This document shows positions 43,976 to 58,900 of a stretch of DNA of 64,000 nt, in pieces. The position numbers and the translations under genes are program-made. This stretch comes from Acanthosepion pharaonis (lineage: Eukaryota; Mollusca; Cephalopoda; Sepiida; Sepiidae). The stretch lies in contig CAHIKZ030003465.1 in NCBI GenBank assembly GCA_903632075.3, forward strand, positions 66,000-129,999. The letters are read 5' to 3'. Positions within the stretch are counted from its first letter, which is position 1. Every line of letters starts with the position of its first letter. The notes beneath the pieces are model-generated. The model did not search any database. It worked only from the letters and a program-made list of their open reading frames with translations, and had not been told where the DNA came from.

Positions 43976-46900
43976 TGATCGATTACATACCGTTTATCTA
44001 TAATTTCATTCCTTTGAAGGTCGAAAAACGTTGAAAAAAAACTAGTCCAAACAGCTTGCTTTTTGCACGTAAATCACTATGTATTGTAAACCTTTGTAAA
44101 ACATAAAATTTGTAATGTACCTGTGTCAAAACTTTAGAAACTAGTTAAAATCAATATGTTTTGATCGATTACATACCGTTTATCTATAATTTCATTGACT
44201 TTATAATGTTTTCACAAAGTTATTTAAATTTTGAAGTAAGCGTTGAAAACGTTGAAAAACTAGTCCAAACAGCTTGCTTTTTGCACGTAAATCACTATGT
44301 ATTGTAAACTTTTTGTAAAACATAAAATTTGTAATGTACCTGTGTCAAAACTTTAGAAACTAGTTAAAATCAATATGTTTTGATCGATTACATACCGTTT
44401 ATCTATAATTTCATTGACTTTATAATGTTTTCACAAAGTTATTTAAATTTTGAAGTAAGCGTTGAAAACGTTGAAAAACTAGTCCAAACAGCTTGCTTTT
44501 GCACGTAAATCACTATGTATTGTAAACCTTTGTAAAACATAAAATTTGTAATGTACCTGTGTCAAAACTTTAGAAACTAGTTAAAATCAATATGTTTTGA
44601 TCGATTACATACCGTTTATCTATAATTTCATTGACTTTATAATGTTTTCACAAAGTTATTTAAATTTTGAAGTAAGCGTTGAAAACGTTGAAAAAAAACT
44701 AGTCCAAACAGCTTGCTTTTTTGCACGTAAATCACTATGTATTGTAAACCTTTGTAAAACATAAAATTTGTAATGTACCTGTGTCAAAACTTTAGAAACT
44801 AGTTAAAATCAATATGTTTTGATCGATTACATACCGTTTATCTATAATTTCATTGACTTTATAATGTTTTCACAAAGTTATTTAAATTTTGAAGTAAGCG
44901 TTGAAAACGTTGAAAAACTAGTCCAAACAGCTTGCTTTTGCACGTAAATCACTATGTATTGTAAACCCTTTGTAAAACATAAAATTTGTAATGTACCTGT
45001 GTCAAAACACTTTAGAAAAACTAGTTAAAATCAATATGTTTTGATCGATTACATACCGTTTATCTATAATTTCATTGACTTTATAATGTTTTCACAAAGT
45101 TATTTAAATTTTGAAGTAAGCGTTGAAAACGTTGAAAAACTAGTCCAAACAGCTTGCTTTTTGCACGTAAATCACTATGTATTGTAAACCTTTGTAAAAC
45201 ATAAAATTTGTAATGTACCTGTGTCAAAACTTTAGAAACTAGTTAAAATCAATATGTTTTGATCGATTACATACCGTTTATCTATAATTTCATTGACTTT
45301 ATAATGTTTTCACAAAGTTATTTAAATTTTAAATTTTGAAGAAAAGCGTTGAAAACGTTGAAAAACTAGTCCAAACAGCTTGCTTTTTGCACGTAAATCA
45401 CTATGTATTGTAAACTTTTGTAAAACATAAAATTTGTAATGTACCTGTGTCAAAATAAAATTTTAGACCTGTGTCAAAAGTTAGAAAATAAAATATGTTT
45501 TGATCGATTACATACCGTTTATCTATAATTTCATTGACTTTATAATGTTTTCACAAAGTTATTTAAATTTTGAAGTAAGCGTTGAAAACGTTGAAAAACT
45601 AGTCCAAACAGCTTGCTTTTTGCACGTAAATCACTATGTATTGTAAACCTTTGTAAAACATAAAATTTGTAATGTACCTGTGTCAAAACTTTAGAAACTA
45701 GTTAAAATCAATATGTTTTGATCGATTACATACCGTTTATCTATAATTTCATTGACTTTATAATGTTTTCACAAAGTTATTTAAATTTTGAAGTAAGCGT
45801 TGAAAACGTTGAAAAACTAGCTTTTTTCCAAACAGCTTGCATAAAATTTTTTTGCACGTAAATCACTATGTATTGTAAACCTTTGTAAAACATAAAATTT
45901 GTAATGTACCTGTGTCAAAACTTTAGAAACTAGTTAAAATCAATATGTTTTGATCGATTACATACCGTTTATCTATAATTTCATTGACTTTATAATGTTT
46001 TCACAAAGTTATTTAAATTTTGAAGTAAGCGTTGAAAACGTTGAAAAACTAGTCCAAACAGCTTGCTTTTTGCACGTAAATCACTATGTATTGTAAACCT
46101 TTGTAAAACATAAAATTTGTAATGTACCTGTGTCAAAACTTTAGAAACTAGTTAAAATCAATATGTTTTGATCGATTACATACCGTTTATCTATAATTTC
46201 ATTGACTTTATAATGTTTTCACAAAGTTATTTAAATTTTGAAGTAAGCGTTGAAAACGTTGAAAAACTAGTCCAAACAGCTTGCTTTTGCACGTAAATCA
46301 CTATGTATTGTAAACCTTTGTAAAACATAAAATTTGTAATGTACCTGTGTCAAAACTTTAGAAACTAGTTAAAATCAATATGTTTTGATCGATTACATAC
46401 CGTTTATCTATAATTTCATTGACTTTATAATGTTTTCACAAAGTTATTTAAATTTTGAAGTAAGCGTTGAAAACGTTGAAAAACTAGTCCAAACAGCTTG
46501 CTTTTGCACGTAAATCACTATGTATTGTAAACCTTTGTCAAACATAAAATTTGCAATGTACCTGTGTCTAAAGTTTAGAAACTAGTTAAAATCAATATGT
46601 TTTGATCGATTACATACCGTTTATCTATAATTTCATTGACTTTATAATGTTTTCACAAAGTTATTTAAATTTTGAAAAAAGTAAGCGTTGAAAACGTTGA
46701 AAAACTAGTCCAAACAGCTTGCTTGTTTTTGCACGTAAATCACTATGTATTGTAAACCTTTGTAAAACATAAAATTTGTAATGTACCTGTGTCATAAAAA
46801 AACTGTTTAGAAACTAGTTAAAATCAATATGTTTTGATCGATTACATACCGTTTATCTATAATTTCATTGACTTTATAATGTTTTCACAAAGTTATTTAA

Positions 46901-49900
46901 ATTTTGAAGTAAGCGTTGAAAACGTTGAAAAACTAGTCCAAACAGCTTGCTTTTGCACGTAAATCACTATGTATTGTAAACCTTTGTAAAACATAAAATT
47001 TGTAATGTACCTGTGTCAAAACTTTAGAAACTAGTTAAAATCAATATGTTTTGATCGATTACATACCGTTTATCTATAATTTCATTGACTTTATAATGTT
47101 TTCACAAAGTTATTTAAATTTTGAAGTAAGCGTTGAAAACGTTGAAAAACTAGTCCAAACAGCTTGCTTTTGCACGTAAATCACTATGTATTGTAAACCT
47201 TTGTAAAACATAAAATTTGTAATGTACCTGTGTCAAAACTTTAGAAACTAGTTAAAATCAATATGTTTTGATCGATTACATACCGTTTATCTATAATTTC
47301 ATTGACTTTATAATGTTTTCACAAAGTTATTTAAATTTTGAAGTAAGCGTTGAAAACGTTGAAAAACTAGTCCAAACAGCTTGCTTTTTGCACGTAAATC
47401 ACTATGTATTGTAAACCTTTGTAAAACATAAAATTTGTAATGTACCTGTGTCAAAACTTTAGAAACTAGTTAAAATCAATATGTTTTGATCGATTACATA
47501 CCGTTTATCTATAATTTCATTGACTTTATAATGTTTTCACAAAGTTATTTAAATTTTTTGAAGTAAGCGTTGAAAACGTTGAAAAACTAGTCCAAACAGC
47601 TTGCTTTTGCACGTAAATCACTATGTATTGTAAACCTTTGTAAAACATAAAATTTGTAATGTACCTGTGTCAAAACTTTAGAAACTAGTTAAAATCAATA
47701 TGTTTTGATCGATTACATACCGTTTATCTATAATTTCATTGACTTTATAATGTTTTCACAAAGTTATTTAAATTTTGAAGTAAGCGTTGAAAACGTTGAA
47801 AAACTAGTCCAAACAGCTTGTTTTTTTGCACGTAAATCACTATGTATTGTAAACCTTTGTAAAACATAAAATTTGTAATGTACCTGTGTCAAAACTTTAG
47901 AAACTAGTTAAAATCAATATGTTTTGATCGATTACATACCGTTTATCTATAATTTCATTGACTTTATAATGTTTTCACAAAGTTATTTAAATTTTGAAGT
48001 AAGCGTTGAAAACGTTGAAAAACGGGTCCAAACAGCTTGCTTTTTTTTTGCACGTAAATCACTATGTATTGTAAACCTTTGTAAAACATAAAATTTGTAA
48101 TGTACCTGTGTCAAAACTTTAGAAACTAGTTAAAATCAATATGTTTTGATCGATTACATACCGTTTATCTATAATTTCATTGACTTTATAATGTTTTCAC
48201 AAAGTTTTTTAAATTTTGAAGTAAGCGTTGAAAACGTTGAAAAACTAGTCCAAACAGCTTGCTTTTTTGCACGTAAATCACTATGTATTGTAAACCTTTG
48301 TAAAACATAAAATTTGTAATGTACCTGTGTCAAAACTTTAGAAACTAGTTAAAATCAATATGTTTTGATCGATTACATACCGTTTATCTATAATTTCATT
48401 GACTTTATAATGTTTTCACAAAGTTATTTAAATTTTTGAAGTAAGCGTTGAAAACGTTGAAAAAAACTAGTCCAAACAGCTTGCTTTTGCACGTAAATCA
48501 CTATGTATTGTAAACCTTTGTAAAACATAAAATTTGTAATGTACCTGTGTCAAAACTTTAGAAACTAGTTAAAATCAATATGTTTTGATCGATTACATAC
48601 CGTTTATCTATAATTTCATTGACTTTATAATGTTTTCACAAAGTTATTTAAATTTTGAAGTAAGCGTTGAAAACGTTGAAAAACTAGTCCAAACAGCTTG
48701 CTTTTGCACGTAAATCACTATGTATTGTAAACCTTTGTAAAACATAAAATTTGTAATGTACCTGTGTCAAAACTTTAGAAACTAGTTAAAATCAATATGT
48801 TTTGATCGATTACATACCGTTTATCTATAATTTCATTGACTTTATAATGTTTTCACAAAGTTATTTAAAATTTTGAAGTTGAAAGCGTTGAAAACGTTGA
48901 AAAACTAGTCCAAACAGCTTGCTTTTTGCACGTAAATCACTATGTATTGTAAACCTTTGTAAAACATAAAATTTGTAATGTACCTGTGTAAAAAACTTTA
49001 GAAACTAGTTAAAATCAATATGTTTTTTGATCGATTACATACCGTTTATCTATAATTTCATTGACTTTATAATGTTTTCACAAAGTTATTTAAATTTTGA
49101 AGTAAGCGTTGAAAACGTTGAAAAACTAGTCCAAACAGCTTGCTTTTGCACGTAAATCACTATGTATTGTAAACCTTTGTAAAACATAAAATTTGTAATG
49201 TACCTGTGTCAAAACTTTAGAAACTAGTTAAAATCAATATGTTTTGATCGATTACATACCGTTTATCTATAATTTCATTGACTTTATAATGTTTTCACAA
49301 AGTTATTTAAATTTTGAAGTAAGCGTTGAAAACGTTGAAAAACTAGTCCAAACAGCTTGCTTTTTGCACGTAAATCACTATGTATTGTAAACCTTTGTAA
49401 AACATAAAATTTGTAATGTACCTGTGTCAAAACTTTAGAAACTAGTTAAAATCAATATGTTTTGATCGATTACATACCGTTTATCTATAATTTCATTGAC
49501 TTTATAATGTTTTCACAAAGTTATTTAAATTTTGAAGTAAGTAAGCGTTGAAAACGTTGAAAAACTAGTCCAAACAGCTTGCTTGCTTTTGCACGTAAAT
49601 CACTATGTATTGTAAACCTTTGTAAAACATAAAATTTGTAATGTACCTGTGTCAAAACTTTAGAAACTAGTTAAAATCAATATGTTTTGATCGATTACAT
49701 ACCGTTTATCTATAATTTCATTGACTTAATAATGTTTTCACAAAGTTATTTAAATTTTGAAGTAAGCGTTGAAAACGTTGAAAAACTAGTCCAAACAGCT
49801 TGCTTTTGCACGTAAATCACTATGTATTGTAAACCTTTGTAAAACATAAAATTTGTAATGTACCTGTGTCAAAACTTTAGAAACTAGTTAAAATCAATAT

Positions 49901-52900
49901 GTTTTGATCGATTACATACCGTTTATCTATAATTTCATTGACTTTATAATGTTTTCACAAAGTTATTTAAATTTTGAAGTAAGCGTTGAAAACGTTGAAA
50001 AACTAGTCCAAACAGCTTGCTTTTTGCACGTAAAATCACTATGTATTGTAAACCTTTGTAAAACATAAAATTTGTAATGTACCTGTGTCAAAACTTTAGA
50101 AACTAGTTAAAATCAATATGTTTTGATCGATTACATACCGTTTATCTATAATTTCATTGACTTTATAATGTTTTCACAAAGTTATTTAAATTTTGAAGTA
50201 AGCGTTGAAAACGTTGAAAAACTAGTCCAAACAGCTTGCTTTTTTGCACGTAAATCACTATGTATTGTAAACCTTTGTAAAACATAAAATTTGTAATGTA
50301 CCTGTGTCAAAACTTTAGAAACTAGTTAAAATCAATATGTTTTGATCGATTACATACCGTTTATCTATAATTTCATTGACTTTATAATGTTTTCACAAAG
50401 TTATTTATTTAAATTTTGAAGTAAGCGTTGAAAACGTTGAAAAACTAGTCCAAACAGCTTGCTTTTTGCACGTAAATCACTATGTATTGTAAACCTTTTT
50501 GTCAAAACTTTAGAAACTAGTTAAAATCAATATGTTTTGATCGATTACATACCGTTTATCTATAATTTCATTAACTTTATAATGTTTTCACAAAGTTATT
50601 TAAATTTTGAAGTAAGCGTTGAAAACGTTGAAAAAAACGTAAATCACTATGTATTGTAAAAAACCTGTGTCAAAACTTTAGAAACTAGTTAAAATCAATA
50701 TGTTTTGATCGATTACATACCGTTTATCTATAATTTCATTGACTTTATAATGTTTTCACAAAGTTATTTAAATTTTGAAGTAAGCGTTGAAAACGTTGAA
50801 AAACTAGTCCAAACAGCTTGCTTTTGCACGTAAATCACTATGTATTGTAAACCTTTGTAAAACATAAAATTTGTAATGTACCTGTGTCAAAAAATTAGAA
50901 ACTAGTTAAAATCAATATGTTTTGATCGATTACATACCGTTTATCTATAATTTCATTGACTTTATAATGTTTTCACAAAGTTATTTAAATTTTGAAGTAA
51001 GCGTTGAAAACGTTGAAAAACTAGTCCAAACAGCTTGCTTTTGCACGTAAATCACTATGTATTGTAAACCTTTGTAAAAAATAAAATTTGTAATGTACCT
51101 GTGTCAAAACTTTAGAAACTAGTTAAAATCAATATGTTTTGATCGATTACATACCGTTTATCTATAATTTCATTGACTTTATAATGTTTTCACAAAGTTA
51201 TTTAAATTTTGAAGTAAGCGTTGAAAACGTTGAAAAACTAGTCCAAACAGCTTGCTTTTTGCACGTAAATCACTATGTATTGTAAACCTTTTGTAAAACA
51301 TAAAATTTGTAATGTACCTGTGTCAAAACTTTAGAAACTAGTTAAAATCAATATGTTTTGATCGATTACATACCGTTTATCTATAATTTCATTGACTTTA
51401 TAATGTTTTCACAAAGTTATTTAAATTTTGAAGTAAGCGTTGAAAACGTTTCCAAAATTTTGCACGTAAATCACTATGTATTGTAAACCTTTGTAAAACA
51501 TAAAATTTGTAAACCTGTGTCAACGTTGAAACTAGTTAAAAAATATGTTTTGATCGATTACAAACCGTTTATCTATAATTTCATTGACTTTTAATGTTTT
51601 CACAAAGTTATTTAAATTTTGAAGTAAGCGTTGAAAACGTTGAAAAACTAGTCCAAACAGCTTGCTTTTTGCACGTAAATCACTATGTATTGTAAACCTT
51701 TGTAAAACATAAAATTTGTAATGTACCTGTGTCAAAACTTTAGAAACTAGTTAAAATCAATATGTTTTGATCGATTACATACCGTTTATCTATAATTTCA
51801 TTGACTTTATAATGTTTTCACAAAGTTATTTAAATTTTGAAGTAAGCGTTGAAAACGTTGAAAAACTAGTCCAAACAGCTTGCTTTTTGCACGTAAATCA
51901 CTATGTATTGTAAACCTTTGTAAAACATAAAATTTGTAATGTACCTGTGTCAAAACTTTAGAAACTAGTTAAAATCAATATGTTTTGATCGATTACATAC
52001 CGTTTATCTATAATTTCATTGACTTTATAATGTTTTCACAAAGTTATTTAAATTTTGAAGTAAGCGTTGAAAACGTTGAAAAACTAGTCCAAACAGCTTG
52101 CTTTTTGCACGTAAATCACTATGTATTGTAAACCTTTGTAAAACATAAAATTTGTAATGTACCTGTGTCAAAACTTTAGAAACTAGTTAAAATCAATATG
52201 TTTTGATCGATTACACCGTTTATCTATAATTTCATTGACTTTATAATGTTTTCACAAAGTTATTTAAATTTTGAAGTAAGCGTTGAAAACGTTGAAAAAC
52301 TAGTCCAAACAGCTTGCTTTTTGCACGTAAATCACTATGTATTGTAAACCTTTGTAAAACATAAAATTTGTAATGTACCTGTGTCAAAACTTTAGAAACT
52401 AGTTAAAATCAATATGTTTTGATCGATTACATACCGTTTATCTATAATTTCATTGACTTTATAATGTTTTTCACAAAGTTATTTAAATTTTGAAGTAAGC
52501 GTTGAAAACGTTGAAAAACTAGTCCAAACAGCTTGCTTTTTGCACGTAAATCACTATGTATTGTAAACCTTTTTGTAAAACATAAAATTTGTAATGTACC
52601 TGTGTCAAAACTTTAGAAACTAGTTAAAATCAATATGTTTTGATCGATTACATACCGTTTATCTATAATTTCATTGACTTTATAATGTTTTCACAAAGTT
52701 ATTTAAATTTTGAAGTAAGCGTTGAAAACGTTGAAAAACTAGTCCAAACAGCTTGCTTTTGCACGTAAATCACTATGTATTGTAAACCTTTGTAAAACAT
52801 AAAATTTGTAATGTACCTGTGTCAAAACTTTAGAAACTAGTTAAAATCAATATGTTTTGATCGATTACATACCGTTTATCTATAATTTCATTGACTTTAT

Positions 52901-55900
52901 AATGTTTTCACAAAGTTATTTAAATTTTGAAGTAAGCGTTGAAAACGTTGAAAAACTAGTCCAAACAGCTTGCTTTTGCACGTAAATCACTATGTATTGT
53001 AAACCTTTGAAAAAAAACATAAAATTTGTAATGTACCTGTGTCAAAACTTTAGAAACTAGTTAAAATCAATATGTTTTGATCGATTACATACCGTTTATC
53101 TATAATTTCATTGACTTTATAATGTTTTCACAAAGTTATTTAAATTTTGAAGTAAGCGTTGAAAACGTTGAAAAACTAGTCCAAACAGCTTGCTTTTTGC
53201 ACGTAAATCACTATGTATTGTAAACCTTTGTAAAACATAAAATTTGTAATGTACCTGTGTCAAAACTTTAGAAACTAGTTGAAATCAATATGTTTTGATC
53301 GTTTTTACATATCGTTTATCTATAATTTCATTGACTTTATAATGTTTTCACAAAGTTATTTAAATTTTGAAGTAAGCGTTGAAAACGTTGAAAAACTAGT
53401 CCAAACAGCTTGCTTTTTTGCACGTAAATCACTATGTATTGTAAACCTTTGTAAAACATAAAATTTGTAATGTACCTGTGTCAAAACTTTAGAAACTAGT
53501 TAAAATCAATATGTTTTGATCGATTACATACCGTTTATCTATAATTTCATTGACTTTATAATGTTTTCACAAAGTTATTTAAATTTTGAAGTAAGCGTTG
53601 AAAACGTTGAAAAACTAGTCCAAACAGCTTGCTTTTGCACGTAAAACTATGTATTTAAACCTTTGTAAAACATAAAATTTGAAATGTACCTGTGTCAAAA
53701 CTTTAGAAACTAGTAAAATCAATATGTTTTGATCGATTACATACCGTTTATCTATAATTTCATTGACTTTATAATGTTTTCACAAAGTTATTTAAATTTT
53801 GAAGTAAGCGTTGAAAACGTTGAAAAAGTAGTCCAAACAGCTTGCTTTTTTTGCACGTAAATCACTATGTATTGTAAACCTTTGTAAAACATAAAATTTG
53901 TAATGTACCTGTGTCAAAACTTTAGAAACTAGTTAAAATCAATATGTTTTGATCGATTACATACCGTTTATCTATAATTTATTCTTTATAATGTTTTCAA
54001 AGTTATTTAAATTTTGACTTTATAATGTTTTTTCACAAAGTTATTTAAATTTTAAAAGTAAGCGTTGAAAACGTTAAAATCAATAAAAACTAGTCCAAAC
54101 AGCTTGTTTTTGAAAAACGTCCAAAATCACTAAATGTATTGTAAACCTTTGTAAAACATAAAATTTGTAATGTACCTGTGTCAAAACTTTAGAAACTAGT
54201 TAAAATCAATATGTTTTGATCGATTACATACCGTTTATCTATAATTTCATTGACTTTATAATGTTTTCACAAAGTTATTTAAATTTTGAAGTAAGCGTTG
54301 AAAACGTTGAAAAACTAGTCCAAACAGCTTGCTTTTTTGCACGTAAATCACTATGTATTGTAAACCTTTGTAAAACATAAAATTTGTAATGTACCTGTGT
54401 CAAAACTTTAGAAACTAGTTAAAATCAATATGTTTTGATCGATTACATACCGTTTATCTATAATTTCATTGACTTTATAATGTTTTCACAAAGTTATTTA
54501 AATTTTGAAGTAAGCGTTGAAAACGTTGAAAAAACTAGTCCAAACAGCTTGCTTTTTTTTGCACGTAAATCACTATGTATTGTAAACCTTTGTAAAACAT
54601 AAAATTTGTAATGTACCTGTGTCAAAACTTTAGAAACTAGTTAAAATCAATATGTTTTGATCGATTACATACCGTTTATCTATAATTTCATTGACTTTAT
54701 AATGTTTTCACAAAGTTATTTAAATTTTGAAGTAAGCGTTGAAAACGTTGAAAAACTAGTCCAAACAGCTTGCTTTTTTGCACGTAAATCACTATGTATT
54801 GTAAACCTTTGTAAAACATAAAATTTGTAATGTACCTGTGTCAAAACTTTAGAAACTAGTTAAAATCAATATGTTTTGATCGATTACATACCGTTTATCT
54901 ATAATTTCATTGACTTTATAATGTTTTTTCACAAAGTTATTTAAATTTTGAAGTAAGCGTTGAAAACGTTGAAAAACTAGTCCAAACAGCTTGCTTTTTG
55001 CACGTAAATCACTATGTATTGTAAACCTTTGTAAAACATAAAATTTGTAATGTACCTGTGTAAAACATAAAATTTGTAAAACTGTGTCAAAACTTTAGAA
55101 ACTAGTTAAAATCAATATGTTTTGATCGATTACATACCGTTTATCTATAATTTCATTGACTTTATAATGTTTTCACAAAGTTATTTAAATTTTGAAGTAA
55201 GCGTTGAAAACGTTGAAAAACTAGTCCAAACAGCTTGCTTTTGCACGTAAATCACTATGTATTGTAAACCTTTGTAAAACATAAAATTTGTAATGTACCT
55301 GTGTCAAAACTTTAGAAACTAGTTAAAATCAATATGTTTTGATCGATTACATACCGTTTATCTATAATTTCATTGACTTTATAATGTTTTCACAAAGTTA
55401 TTTAAATTTTGAAGTAAGCGTTGAAAACGTTGAAAAACTAGTCCAAACAGCTTGCTTTTTGCACGTAAATCACTATGTATTGTAAACCTTTGTAAAACAT
55501 AAAATTTGTAATGTACCTGTGTCAAAACTTTAGAAACTAGTTAAAATCAATATGTTTTGATCGATTACATACCGTTTATCTATAATTTCATTGACTTTAT
55601 AATGTTTTCACAAAGTTATTTAAATTTTGAAGTAAGCGTTGAAAACGTTGAAAAACTAGTCCAAACAGCTTGTTTTTTTTGCACGTAAATCACTATGTAT
55701 TGTAAACCTTTGTAAAACATAAAATTTGTAATGTACCTGTGTCAAAACTTTAGAAACTAGTTAAAATCAATATGTTTTGATCGATTACATACCGTTTTAT
55801 CTATAATTTCATTGACTTTATAATGTTTTTTCACAAAGTTATTTAAATTTTGAAGTAAGCGTTGAAAACGTTGAAAAACTAGTCCAAACAGCTTGCTTTT

Positions 55901-58900
55901 TGCACGTAAATCACTATGTATTGTAAACCTTTGTAAAACATAAAATTTGTAATGTACCTGTGTCAAAACTTTAGAAACTAGTTAAAATCAATATGTTTTG
56001 ATCGATTACATACCGTTTATCTATAATTTCATTGACTTTATAATGTTTTCACAAAGTTATTTAAATTTTGAAGTAAGCGTTGAAAACGTTGAAAAACTAG
56101 TCCAAACAGCTTGCTTTTTGCACGTAAATCACTATGTATTGTAAACCTTTGTAAAACATAAAATTTGTAATGTACCTGTGTCAAAACTTTAGAAACTAGT
56201 TAAAATCAATATGTTTTGATCGATTACATACCGTTTATCTATAATTTCATTGACTTTATAATGTTTTCACAAAGTTATTTAAATTTTGAAGTAAGCGTTG
56301 AAAACGTTGAAAAACTAGTCCAAACAGCTTGCTTTTTGCACGTAAATCACTATGTATTGTAAACCTTTGTAAAACATAAAATTTGTAATGTACCTGTGTC
56401 AAAACTTTAGAAACTAGTTAAAATCAATATGTTTTGATCGATTACATACCGTTTATCTATAATTTCATTGACTTTATAATGTTTTCACAAAGTTATTTAA
56501 ATTTTGAAGTAAGCGTTGAAAACGTTGAAAAACTAGTCCAAACAGCTTGCTTTTTGCACGTAAATCACTATGTATTGTAAATTGTAAACTTTTCAAAACT
56601 TTAAAACATAAAATTTGTAATGTACCTGTGTCAAAACTTTAGAAACTAGTTAAAATCAATATGTTTTGATCGATTACATACCGTTTATCTATAATTTCAT
56701 TGACATTATAATGTTTTCACAAAGTTATTTAAATTTTGAAGTAAGCGTTGAAAACGTTGAAAAACTAGTCCAAACAGCTTGCTTTTGCACGTAAATCACT
56801 ATGTATTGTAAACCTTTGTAAAACATAAAATTTGTAATGTACCTGTGTCAAAACTTTAGAAACTAGTTAAAATCAATATGTTTTGATCGATTACATACCG
56901 TTTATCTATAATTTCATTGACTTTATAATGTTTTCACAAAGTTATTTAAATTTTGAAGTAAGCGTTGAAAACGTTGAAAAACTAGTCCAAACAGCTTGCT
57001 TTTGCACGTAAATCACTATGTATTGTAAACCTTTGTAAAACATAAAATTTGTAATGTACCTGTGTCAAAACTTTAGAAACTAGTTAAAATCAATATGTTT
57101 TGATCGATTACATACCGTTTATCTATAATTTCATTGACTTTATAATGTTTTCACAAAGTTATTTAAATTTTGAAGTAAGCGTTGAAAACGTTGAAAAACT
57201 AGTCCAAACAGCTTGCTTTTGCACGTAAATCACTATGTATTGTAAACCTTTGTAAAACATAAAATTTGTAATGTACCTGTGTCAAAAACTTTAGAAACTA
57301 GTTAAAATCAATAGTTAAAATCAATATGTTTTGATCGATTACATACCGTTTATCTATAATTTCATTGACTTTATAATGTTTTCACAAAGTTATTTAAATT
57401 TTGAAGTAAGCGTTGAAAACGTTGAAAAAAAACTAGTCCAAACAGCTTGCTTTTTGCACGTAAATCACTATGTATTGTAAACCTTTGTAAAACATAAAAT
57501 TTGTAATGTACCTGTGTCAAAACTTTAGAAACTAGTTAAAATCAATATGTTTTGATCGATTACATACCGTTTATCTATAATTTCATTGACTTTATAATGT
57601 TTTCACAAAGTTATTTAAATTTTGAAGTAAGCGTTGAAAACGTTGAAAAACTAGTCCAAACAGCTTGCTTTTTGCACGTAAATCACTATGTATTGTAAAC
57701 CTTTGTAAAACATAAAATTTGTAATGTACCTGTGTCAAAACTTTAGAAACTAGTTAAAATCAATATGTTTTGATCGATTACATACCGTTTATCTATAATT
57801 TCATTGACTTTATAATGTTTTCACAAAGTTATTTAAATTTTGAAGTAAGCGTTGAAAACGTTGAAAAACTAGTCCAAACAGCTTGTTTTTTTTGCACGTA
57901 AATCACTATGTATTGTAAACCTTTGTAAAAAACATAAAATTTGTAATGTACCTGTGTCAAAACTTTAGAAACTAGTTAAAATCAATATGTTTTGATCGAT
58001 TACATACCGTTTATCTATAATTTCATTGACTTTATAATGTTTTCACAAAGTTATTTAAATTTTGAAGTAAGCGTTGAAAACGTTGAAAAACTAGTCCAAA
58101 CAGCTTGCTTTTGCACGTAAATCACTATGTATTGTAAACCTTTGTAAAACATAAAATTTGTAATGTACCTGTGTCAAAACTTTAGAAACTAGTTAAAATC
58201 AATATGTTTTGATCGATTACATACCGTTTATCTATAATTTCATTGACTTTATAATGTTTTCACAAAGTTATTTAAATTTTGAAGTAAGCGTTGAAAACGT
58301 TGAAAAACTAGTCCAAACAGCTTGCTTTTGCACGTAAATCACTATGTATTGTAAACCTTTGTAAAACATAAAATTTGTAATGTACCTGTGTCAAAACTTT
58401 AGAAACTAGTTAAAATCAATATGTTTTGATCGATTACATACCGTTTATCTATAATTTCATTGACTTTATAATGTTTTCACAAAGTTATTTAAAAAGTTTG
58501 AAAACGTTGAAAAAAGTCCAAACAGCTTGCTTTTGCACGTAAAACTATGTATTGTAAACCTTTTAAAATTTGTAATGTACCTGTGTCAAAAGTTTAGAAA
58601 CTAGTTAAAAACACCGTTTATCTATAATTTCATTGACTTTGCGTCCAAAAAACTTTTTGAAAAACTAGTCCAAAATTGCTTTTGCACGTAAATCACTATG
58701 TATTGTAAACCTTTGTAAAACATAAAATTTGTAATGTACCTGTGTCAAAACTTTAGAAACTAGTTAAAATCAATATGTTTTGATCGATTACATACCGTTT
58801 ATCTATAATTTCATTAACTTTATAATGTTTTCACAAAGTTATTTAAATTTTGAAGTAAGCGTTGAAAACGTTGAAAAACTAGTCCAAACAGCTTGCTTTT

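Noticed and set aside
51532..55966. Open frames of 67-70 residues through the satellite (KLFGLVFQRFQRLLQNLNNF)
   Set aside because: They recur only where indels happen to open the frame; the typical monomer has stops in all frames.
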